DNA of 64,000 nt from Cytospora piceicola (taxonomy: Eukaryota > Ascomycota > Sordariomycetes > Diaporthales > Cytosporaceae), in NCBI GenBank assembly GCA_023375675.1, contig JALQBC010000010.1, forward strand, positions 248,001-312,000, written 5' to 3'. The position numbers were made by a program, and so were the translations under genes. Of this stretch, positions 20,971 through 29,089 are shown one piece after another (the first letter of the stretch is position 1; each line of letters opens with the position of its first letter). The notes beneath the pieces were generated by a model, which was given only the letters and a program-made list of their open reading frames with translations, was not told the origin of the DNA and did no database searches.

Positions 20971-21703
20971 TACGGTGTCCCACAGGGGTCTTGGGGACAA
21001 CGGCCGTCGAGGGCACTTTTGACCTTCTTGTTTTTTTATTAGACCTACCCTAGGGGTAGTATATATTTAATCCTTTACTCCTATTAGTCTATATTTAATA
21101 TATATAATATAGTACGAGTAAAGCTACTTATTATTGATTTTTATATATTTATATAAATTTAATTAAATTAGTTATAATATTTTATAAATTAAAAAGAAAG
21201 AGGTTTTAGAATTTTAAAAGTTCTTTATCTCGGAGATATAATTTCGGGTACTTATCGTAGCCGTTCAATTCGTTCGGTACAGTTTTTTTAGTTTTTTCCT
21301 TTCCTAGCCCTACCTTTTTACAACCTTAACCTTGATTGATTCGACCTTGATTGATTTGACCTTGATTGAATTGAATCGCGACCTTGATTGATTTGACCTT
21401 GATTGATTTGAATCGCGACCTTGATTGATTTGACCTTGATTGATTTGAATCGCGACCTTGATTGATTTGACCTTGATTGATTTGACCTTGATTGATTTGA
21501 ATCGCGACCTTGATTGATTTGACCTTGATTGATTTGACCTTGATTGATTTGACCTTGATTGATTTGAATCGCGATAAGTTGAGTTGATTGAAGGGAAAAG
21601 AGGGTGTGGTTTCGTAGAAGGGGTGGGCGTGAAATATAAAAAAATAAAAGGTCAAAAGTGCCCTCGACGGCCGTTGTCCCCAAGACCCCTGTGGGACACC
21701 GTA
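20971..21703. mobile_element. Non-autonomous DNA transposon, 56-bp terminal inverted repeats
   Basis: The sequence from 20971 (TACGGTGTCCCACAGGGG...) to 21026 returns as its exact reverse complement at 21648-21703, and the similarity fades slowly inside. The flanking hexamer TCTAGT occurs directly at 20965-20970 and 21704-21709, a target-site duplication of 6 bp (7 if one terminal base is counted as host). The 733-bp interior has no transposase: an AT-rich part (about 21030-21240) and a minisatellite (about 21330-21573). The superfamily is unclear; a 6-7 bp duplication does not fit Tc1/mariner (TA) or hAT (8 bp). The near-perfect ends suggest a recent insertion between the dehydrogenase and aldolase genes. 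Confidence 0.9.
21330..21573. repeat. Minisatellite inside the element: ACCTTGATTGATTTG units
   Basis: About a dozen 15-bp units ACCTTGATTGATTTG, interrupted at intervals by the 7-bp spacer AATCGCG to give 22-bp units. On the minus strand the array is open in two frames (INQGQ-type and KSIKV-type repeats), which creates long false ORFs crossing the transposon end. Confidence 0.92.
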
Positions 21704-22083
21704 TCTAGTGGCAGGAAACAGGAACGACGAGTTCAAAGTTGCGTACATACTACGACAGTATGAGCGGGCCGGAAGTGGTGTGTTTCCCCCCCGCGGGATG
21801 ATGCTACGGCCCCACAATGACTTATACATTAACCCGGAGCACCGAATTTGTGTGGCCATCGTGCCAGTATTCTCGGTAAAACAGCAACAAAGTGCCCTCT
21901 TCCCTCTTCAAGATCGCCTTGCCGGACTCCGTTTCAACTTGACCTTACGCAGCACTCACTACTGGCAAGCGAAAAACAAGCAACTCAAGCAGGGTCGAGT
22001 CGAACCTGTTACGCCTCTGCTTCCACCTCCATCTCATCCCTTTTTGAATTGCAAGAAGGGGACTCATACCATCGTCACTCAAG
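21704..22083. promoter_or_regulatory. Promoter/leader of class II aldolase gene
   Basis: Starts with the right copy of the target duplication (TCTAGT, 21704-21709). The rest is non-coding leader with no recognised motif. Confidence 0.5.
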
Positions 22084-22950
22084 ATGCCTCGCCCTCCGCT
22101 ATCCGAGAACCGGTCCATGGCCATCCTCAACGCCGCCCGGCAGGGCAAGTACGCCGTCCCAGGCATGTGCTGCTACAACATCGAATCGATCATAGCGACC
22201 GTCCGCGCCGCAGAGGCCGCCAAGTCCCCGGCCATGGTGCTTCTGTTCCCGTGGGCGATCCAATACGCGGGCACGTCGCTCGTGAAGGCGGCAGCAGACG
22301 CCTGCCATAACGCCAAGGTGCCCATGTCTCTGCACCTGGACCACTGCCAGACGCCCGAGCTGGTCAGGCGAGCCGCCGACATCGAGGATGGCTTTGACTC
22401 CATCATGTGCGACATGTCGCACTACGAGAAGGAGGAGAACCTCCGGCTGACCAAGGAGCTCGTGGTGTACTGCCACGACCGAGGTATCGCGGCGGAGGCC
22501 GAGCCGGGGAGGATCGAGGGCGGCGAGGACGGAGTCGCCGCGACGGCTGACCTCGAGGGGCTCCTCACCACGCCCGAGGAGGCTGAGGAGTTCGTGGCTA
22601 CCGGCATCGAGATGCTGGCGCCTGCTTTTGGAAATGTGCATGGGGCGTACGGCCCTCGGGGGGTCCAGCTGGAGTATGAACGCCTGGAGAGCATCTACAA
22701 GAAGGTTGGGGATCGTGTACAGCTGGTCCTGCACGGAGCGGATCCTTTCACTACAGAGATATTCCAGAAGTGTATTGCCGGTGGTGTCACCAAAGTGAAC
22801 ATCAACAAGGGCATGAACAAGCACTACGCCGCCGTTCAGGAGGAGATGCGTGGGAAGCCCCTAACGAGTGTGATCGAGGCAGGGACGAACCGGATGCAGG
22901 AGGCTATCGAGAAGTATATGCATCAGCTGGGGAGTGCGGGCAAAGCATAA
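22084..22950 (+). CDS. Class II (zinc) ketose-bisphosphate aldolase family protein
   Basis: A 288-residue intronless protein, usual length for the FbaA/KbaY/GatY family. The TIM-barrel enzyme cleaves a ketose phosphate to dihydroxyacetone phosphate plus an aldehyde, using zinc. Visible signatures: GKYAVPGMCCYNIE at the N-terminus, the zinc-binding SLHLDHC at about 81-87, AEPGRIEGGEDG (family AE.G.(I/L)GG.(E/D)) at about 140-151, GNVHGAYG (zinc His) at about 181-188 and VLHGADP (zinc His and phosphate loop) at about 219-225, then KVNINKGMN. The sequence is closer to bacterial tagatose-bisphosphate and tetrose-type enzymes than to the glycolytic fungal Fba1, which is longer. Substrate not determined. 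It is convergent with the Dak-type kinase, 232 bp apart, and separated from the dehydrogenase only by the transposon. Confidence 0.88.
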   Translation: MPRPPLSENRSMAILNAARQGKYAVPGMCCYNIESIIATVRAAEAAKSPAMVLLFPWAIQYAGTSLVKAAADACHNAKVPMSLHLDHCQTPELVRRAADIEDGFDSIMCDMSHYEKEENLRLTKELVVYCHDRGIAAEAEPGRIEGGEDGVAATADLEGLLTTPEEAEEFVATGIEMLAPAFGNVHGAYGPRGVQLEYERLESIYKKVGDRVQLVLHGADPFTTEIFQKCIAGGVTKVNINKGMNKHYAAVQEEMRGKPLTSVIEAGTNRMQEAIEKYMHQLGSAGKA

Positions 22951-23182
22951 CTATCTCCAATCAAGTAGGTAAATTGCTCTGCACTAATCGGAAGTATATT
23001 CATTGTGAGCCCTTGGCCTCAGGGAACCACTCCCAAGTGCGGCCTCCCAGGGGATAGAATCCCGAGAGGGCCGTCCTTGAGCCGAACAGACGAAACACCT
23101 GCCCTTGACATAACCAACTCCAATTCATACATATGACCCTTGAACTCTTTTTGCCCTGCATGCTCAATTGTACTACATTCAA

Positions 23183-25064
23183 CTACACATCGATCCCAAT
23201 GTCCTTCCTCGACAGTAACCCATTGCGCAAACCCTGGATAGCGACCATGGCACCCCAGGCACCAGGGTCGGGAGGCAGCACACCGTTACCTCCATTCTCC
23301 CGCCCGGCCGCCGTGTAAGTTGCCCTCCCGAGCCTCGGCGTCATCGTCCTGGTGGCTTCTGCACCATTGACGGCCGCGCTGACCCCCTCGTCGAGCTTAC
23401 CAGTCCTGTCCACAGCCGCGGCGAACGGGATGAGCGTGTCCATCACCGTCCGGTCCCCGACCTTGGCGGGCGTGTACTTTGCCAGGTGTCCGAGCGCGGT
23501 GGTGAGGCACTCCCCCCAGATCCCGGCCGCGCCATCCGCCCGGCCGGCTTGCACGTTGTGCTCGACGGCATTGCGCAAGGACACGAAGAAGATTCCCAGG
23601 ATCCCGCCCAGCGTCCCGCCCATCTTGCTTTCTACAATGTCCTCCAGTTCGTGGAGCACCCTGACGACGGAGCCGGTGGCCGCGATCCTCTTCTCGTCCA
23701 GTGCAGAAAGGAGGCTCGTGGCGCCCGTCTTGAGCGTCTCGCCGCAGTCGCCGTCGCCCATGATGGTGTCCCACTTGGTGAGGTCGGGCTCCGCCTCGAC
23801 GAGTGCATTGCATGCGCCCCGGAGCATCTTGTCTAGGGCAACCGGGTCAACCTTGAGGTCCTTCGCTTCGTCCACTATCTTTTTGGGGTCGGCCGGCGGC
23901 TTAACGAGCTGGTCTTGTCGCTTTCGCCGAGTCGACTGGAAGCCAGCCATAGACTCCCAACAGGTGGTCGTCTTGGCATCTACAAAGGCCTTGATCTGCT
24001 CGACTGAATAAGAGCAGTCCCTGGCCGCCGCTGTGACGTTGATGACAGAGACTGAGAAAGCCGGCGCGTTGAGGGACGTCTCCAGCGGTCCAACATAGAC
24101 TCGCACTGGCTCCATGTTCCAGTTGCTGGCCAGCTGTTCCAATACCTCGTCCGTCAGGGCTCCCATCTCCAGAGGAGAGATGCCGCCAAAGTTGCTGATG
24201 AGAAGCATGGTCTCGTCGCCGGGGTTGAAATTCACATAACCCCGTTCGGCGTCTTTCTCATCCAGACAATAGGCGAGGACCTGCCTGACGAGCTCTCCGG
24301 CCGAGGGAGCTGGGGACAGCTTCTTGTATCCCGGCTCGTTGTGCGGACCGGTGCCGATCTCCACCTCGTCCTCGCCGAGCACGGCATGCTCCGCGCGGCC
24401 GGGGACGTGGCAGTGGTCCAGCGTGGCGGCGATGGACACGATCTGCCGGGAGAAGGCCACGCCGAGGTCGTAGACGTCGTCCAGGGGCGCGCCCCCGCCC
24501 GCCGCGCCGCCCATGACCTTCAGGACGCCGATCTGGCCCGCGAGGCCCCGGCGCCCGACGAGCAGGCCGCCGCTCCCCTTGTTGCCCACGGAGACGTCGT
24601 CGCCGCAGATGATCATCCTGCAGCGGTGGCCTCGGGCGTTGGCCTTCTCGTTGGCGAGGCCGAAGTGCAGGCAGTCGCCGGTGTAGTTGGTCACGACGAG
24701 GATGGTGCCCTCGTCGCTCGGGACGGCATCGACGGCAGCGACGATCTGTTTCGTGGAGGGGCTGGCGAAGATGTCGCCGCCTGCTGAGGCGGCGAGCATG
24801 TTCTCGCCGACATAGCCGCTCCATGCTGCGTGCAGAATGTTACTACGAGAAGGCCGAGAGGGATGTGTTGGGTCTTGGGATGTTACCTGGCTCATGTCCT
24901 GATCCACCGCCCGAGACGATGCTGACTTTGGATGGGTCATGATTGGTATCGAAGACCACTCTGTTAGTCTCGTCGAGGGAGAGGGATGGGTTGTAGGAGA
25001 TGAAACCCCGTAAAGACTTGACTACGAGGCCATCCGAGGAATGGAAGAGGTGAGCTTTCGACAT
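23183..25064 (-). CDS. EYK1: Dak-type ketose kinase, probable erythrulose kinase
   Basis: Model: complement of exons 24887-25064 and 23183-24825; 606 residues. The 61-bp intron splits GSGHEP from AWSGYVGENML; I chose the CGCAG acceptor at 24826 because it restores the DhaK motif GGGSGHEPAW. The DhaK half (about 1-340) has GDIFASPSTKQI, NYTGDCLHFGLA and GPHNEPG, whose His is the residue that forms the covalent hemiaminal with the ketone. The DhaL half (about 400-600) carries the Mg-ATP loop MGDGDCGETLKTG, KMGGTLGGI and DPGAWG. One polypeptide holding both is the ATP-dependent fungal form. Generic dihydroxyacetone kinase is possible, but the neighbouring TIM and RpiB paralogues match the erythrulose kinase setting of Yarrowia EYK1 and mycobacterial LerK. 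It is divergent from the RpiB gene. Confidence 0.82.
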
Positions 25065-26310
25065 TGCTTTGGGGTCTAATCTGTGTGCGTATCAACTCAA
25101 TAGGTAAGTGTGCGTAATCCGGATCGCAGAAGCCTTGGAAATTACGATTGATTTGATGTCAGAAGGACACAGGCATGGGAATACATAAGACACCCTTAAA
25201 TCTAAGCTGTATTTGACAATAGTTCCGGAGTGTGGTCTCCGTCGTCAGGCTTCCCGTCACTCTCTGCTTCCATACACAGAAGAGCTAGATCATGTACTGC
25301 TACTTTCAATGTGGTCTTTCGTCATTCTCCCGGGCCCCAAGGTAAAACAAAAGTTAGTCTACACCGGGGATGGTCAGCAGCTGACCTTGGCCACGTCTGG
25401 CAATTGGGCTTTCCTCCCTGGTAGTGGGCACGGAAGGAGCCACATATGCTGCTGTCGTCCAATCCTCGCAGAATCACTTCTCGATATTTCTTCCAAGGGG
25501 AAAGGGACAGGCCTGTCTCGGTGGGTCTTCTCGTATTGCTTTCTCTGGTTGCCTGAGACGGTGGTGATCCTTCTCTCAGTCGAGGCTGAGACAGAACACA
25601 TGAACGAGGGCGTGGCCGGCCAACAACAAGGCTCACAACTTCCCCGGACTTCTTCCCCAGAAAGACCCCCCCCCCCCCTACCGGTTTTATTTCTGCCGAA
25701 AGTTTATTTCGGTCATATACTGCGGAGAATAGCGGGGTCATCTCGTAGGCCTTTGTTTAGTTAGCTGCAGTCGTGGTTGAGGCGTGGACGCATTACCGTA
25801 AAGGGTATCCCGGAGGTCACACACCTGTCTCCAACAACGACCCCTGGAGCATCTCCCCATTCAGAACAGGCAAGTAACTGGTTGCAAGAAGTCGACACTG
25901 ACCCTCGTGATAGATATAAAATCGCCGCTCCTTCGGGTGGCAAGCACCCGGAGTGGCTTCCTCGTGGGCTTGAGGATGCGGTCTGACGGCTGTGTCACTG
26001 ACTTTGGCGCTTCCACGATGTCGCACCTCGATGTATGAGTACATGCAACGACGTGGGTGGTATCATGGACACACTGTTTGGTCATGGGGGTAATCTTGTT
26101 ACAGAAGTAATGACAGGACTTTACTCCAACTGAGTGCCCCGTCCCCATATGCCTCTGTGACTCGTCGATGCAACTGAGCTTCACTGTCCTCCTGTCTCAG
26201 ACCAGTGAAGACAGATCTTGCTGTTATAACGTCCGTCCGAGACAATCCAGAGAGCGTCAGCCTTGACACGGGCAATAGCCACTGCCATTGAACATCTTTG
26301 AACAGTCAGA
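25065..26310. promoter_or_regulatory. Divergent region, Dak kinase / RpiB isomerase
   Basis: A 1.25-kb stretch without a supported gene; frames here are short and family-less. A run of 13 C lies at 25666-25678. As the shared upstream region of two pathway genes it is the likeliest place for the cluster regulator to bind, but I see no clear CGG-N-CCG site that stands out. Confidence 0.5.
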
Positions 26311-26890
26311 ATGGCCACGAACGGAACCAAAGCAAAGAAGTGGAGGATAGTCATGGGCTGCGATGTAAAAACCCCCGAGACTCCCCATCGCGCAATAATA
26401 CTCACCAGCCTTTGGCTTCCACCGCGGCCTGGCCAACTAACAAGCCGAGCAACAGGACGCAGGCGTGACATACAAAGACACCATCAAAGCCGACCTCTCC
26501 AGAGACCCACGCGTCGAGCACGTCGAGGACGTGGGCTCGTTCGCCACGGACGACAAGACGGCCTACCCGCACCGCGCGGCAGCCGCAGCGCGCATGGTGG
26601 CCGACGGCAAGGCGGACCGCGCGCTGTTGATCTGCGGGACGGGGCTCGGGGTGGCCATCACGGCCAACAAGATCAAGGGCGTGAGGGCGGTGACGGCGCA
26701 CGACTCCTTCTCCGTGGAGCGGGCGGTCCTGAGCAACAACGCACAGGTGCTGTGCATGGGCGAGCGCGTCATCGGGCTGGAGCTGGCGCGCAGGCTGGCG
26801 AAGGAGTGGCTTGGCTATGTGTTTGACGACAAGAGTGCGAGCGCCCAGAAGGTCGAGGCCATTATGGATCTCGAAGAAGAGACTGACTGA
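26311..26890 (+). CDS. EYI2: RpiB/LacAB-type sugar-phosphate isomerase
   Basis: Model: exons 26311-26364 and 26456-26890; 162 residues. The 91-bp intron (GTAAAA donor, GGCCAACTAACAAG branch region, CAACAG acceptor) joins GCD to [10 protein letters not shown], giving the RpiB signature GCDDAG. Further signs are the [12 protein letters not shown] helix, the catalytic-cysteine loop ICGTGLG at about 77-83, [10 protein letters not shown] at about 98-107 and SNNAQVL. RpiB-type enzymes interconvert aldose and ketose phosphates. In the mycobacterial DerI and Yarrowia erythritol pathways a homologue converts D-erythrulose 4-phosphate to D-erythrose 4-phosphate, the step inferred here from context. A role as ribose 5-phosphate isomerase is less likely, since fungi use RpiA. 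The ATG at 26311 gives [18 protein letters not shown]. Confidence 0.85.
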
Positions 26891-27553
26891 GGGTGTGCAT
26901 AGCATACCACCTGGTATCGAGGCTCAGTGACATGATCCGATATCGATACCTTCCTTACTTAAGTAGTCAATGCAACAGGCGGTTTTTGTTCGAGGGTTGT
27001 TCGGTAAAGATACATGAAGCCATCGCGGAGACCAGACAGGCTCCAGGACTGCCATGAATGAGCCTTGCTCCAATCACACATGCATCAACGGTATTTGGGA
27101 CGAATAATTGCTCAAATATACCCATGAACCAGTTCTTCGGCCTTGATACATACGAACGGCACCTCCTTCTTTTCTCATTTGTGCTTTCTTCCTCTGCAGG
27201 ACAACCGTGTGGTCTGCATCAATAATAATTCTCCACTGTAGTCAGTATTTAAAGACCCCATTTTCAACTTTTGACGGCTACTACTTATTGCCTTTAAGTA
27301 CCTAGGTATGCTGCTACATATAAACCGTTCAACCCACCCAAGTAAATGCTTCAGGTTAATAGCCAAAAGGTCAGCCCGAAATCCTGAACACCTCTTATCG
27401 CATCAGAAAGGAAAAAAGAAAGGAAAGAAAAAACCTCCTTGGATCTGAGGTCAATTCGAAACTCACATTGATCTCATCCTCAAGCGTGACACGTAACAAC
27501 ACTACATTATACATAATCCATCATCGTGCCTCTGCAACAACCCGTCATTGGAA
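26891..27553. other. Intergenic, RpiB / TIM-like genes
   Basis: A 663-bp region without a gene. It contains GTACCTAGGTA at 27298-27308 and a purine-rich stretch at about 27409-27433 in the leader of the TIM-like gene. Confidence 0.5.
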
Positions 27554-28327
27554 ATGGCCCCCTCGCCTCAGCCACGCCGCCGACTGGTCGGCGTATCCAC
27601 CAAGATGTATTTCTCGGCGCAGCGAACAAGACAATATGTCTCTGACGTTGTGGCCCAGCTCTCGGCATCGCCGGACATTGCCAACAATGTCGACATCTTC
27701 ATCATCCCCGATGCCATCACTCTGACCTCCGTCATCACCCAACTCAGATCAAGCAACACGCCTGTCCTGGTCGGTGCTCAGGATGCTTCCTGGGAGGACG
27801 CCGGTGCATATACGGGCGAGGTCTCGCCATCCGTCCTTGCTGAGGTGGGCTGTCGGATCGTGGAGCTGGGGCACGCCGAGCGCCGCCGGATCTTCGGTGA
27901 GAGCGATGCAGAGACAGCCAGGAAGGCTGCCGCTGCCGCGCGGAACGGCCTCACGCCCTTGGTGTGCGTTGGAGAGCGCACAAGGGGGATGGTGAGCATG
28001 GCTGTGGGCGAGTGCGCAACGCAGGTCAAGGCCGTCATGGCCGCCGTGCCGGGTGACGCCGAGGTGGTTCTGGCCTACGAGCCCGTCTGGGCCATAGGCG
28101 CCGCAGAGCCTGCCGCTGCTGACCATGTCGTGGGTGTCGTGGACGCCATACGGGAGCTGCCCTGTGTGAAGGACCGGCAAGGCGTGACCCGGATAGTCTA
28201 CGGTGGATCTGCCGGCCCAGGGCTGTTCGAGAAGCTGAAGCGGTCGGCGGATGGCTTGTTCCTGGGCCGATTTGGACACGACCCAGGGGCATTCATCAAG
28301 ACTATTCGCGAGGTCTCAACCGCATAG
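27554..28327 (+). CDS. EYI1: Triosephosphate-isomerase-like protein, probable erythrulose-1-phosphate isomerase
   Basis: A 257-residue intronless TIM barrel; start is the ATG at 27554 (MAPSPQP), as upstream codons are not ATG. Catalytic residues are kept: Lys17 (STKMYF), His107 (ELGHAERRRIFGES) and Glu176 (AYEPVWAIG); the phosphate loop YGGSAGP is at 216-222. Two positions differ from glycolytic TPI: the Asn of NWK is Ser15 (here S-T-K) and the Ser after the catalytic His is Ala108 (GHAER instead of GHSER). An intronless, diverged TPI next to a Dak kinase and RpiB fits the LerI/EryH/EYI1 role, converting L-erythrulose 1-phosphate to D-erythrulose 4-phosphate. Glycolytic TPI must be encoded elsewhere if this reading is right. 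Confidence 0.8.
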   Translation: MAPSPQPRRRLVGVSTKMYFSAQRTRQYVSDVVAQLSASPDIANNVDIFIIPDAITLTSVITQLRSSNTPVLVGAQDASWEDAGAYTGEVSPSVLAEVGCRIVELGHAERRRIFGESDAETARKAAAAARNGLTPLVCVGERTRGMVSMAVGECATQVKAVMAAVPGDAEVVLAYEPVWAIGAAEPAAADHVVGVVDAIRELPCVKDRQGVTRIVYGGSAGPGLFEKLKRSADGLFLGRFGHDPGAFIKTIREVSTA

Positions 28328-29089
28328 TTTATATAAGATGGCCCATTCGGGAACGGTGTTGATCATGCATTGTTTGATTGCTACGGGTACCCTTGTATCA
28401 CACTCGCGGGTCCACGCAAAACAGGTGAAGTCGCTGTAGACTGCTGGCAAGGGAACACACGGCCCCCTTACAACTGCGCACCCCAAGCCCACGTATAGAT
28501 AGCTTCACCATGGCTGCGTGGCTGTCTACTCGACTATCGAGCTCGGATCCGACCTCGTCTCAGCCACATCTGCTTGTCAGCTTCAGACAGGCCCGTTCGG
28601 TCCGTGAAGTTGCTTGTTTTGGTCAATACGGGCCAGTGGCTTCCGGTGTGACAGCGGAGTCAATAGAGGATCGAGATCCCAAGCATCGTCCACCACCCCA
28701 TTCGATGGTCATCAAGCCCTGGCTTCACACCCTCGGTCAGACGAACGGTCAGATGAACCCATGCGCGAATGGGATCCAGCGGCGGGCGGATGCCTACATG
28801 ATGCGGCCGGGCCAGGGGTCCTGAGCATCATCAGTTACACAGCCTTTTACGATCTGAGATATCCCGAGACAGAATTACCAGCAGGCTGGGGTGGTTTGGG
28901 AGATGGGTGGATCTCGAGGGAGATGTGTCTGGAGGAGGTTGCCACCATCTGCAGGGTCGTCTTTGGGAACCTAACTTGCCTCCCTCCCTCCGTCCCTCTC
29001 TATGTCTCTCCCTCTCTCTCTCTCCCTCTCTCTCAGCATCGTAGTTGCTTGATAACTTTCTTCCAACATACTCAACCAAGGACAGCAAG
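28328..29089. promoter_or_regulatory. Intergenic / leader of Zn2Cys6 gene
   Basis: No gene seen. A CT-rich tract (CCCTCTCTCTCTCTCC type) occupies about 28980-29035, directly before the regulator's ATG, typical of filamentous-fungal core promoters. Confidence 0.55.

Noticed and set aside
21326..21859. Minus-strand frames with KSIKV/QINQG repeats
   Set aside because: Product of the minisatellite inside the inverted-repeat element; one frame runs over the element end into flanking DNA and has no start context.
25213..25764. 183-codon plus-strand frame in the kinase/isomerase promoter
   Set aside because: No domain; passes through the C run at 25666-25678; atypical codons.
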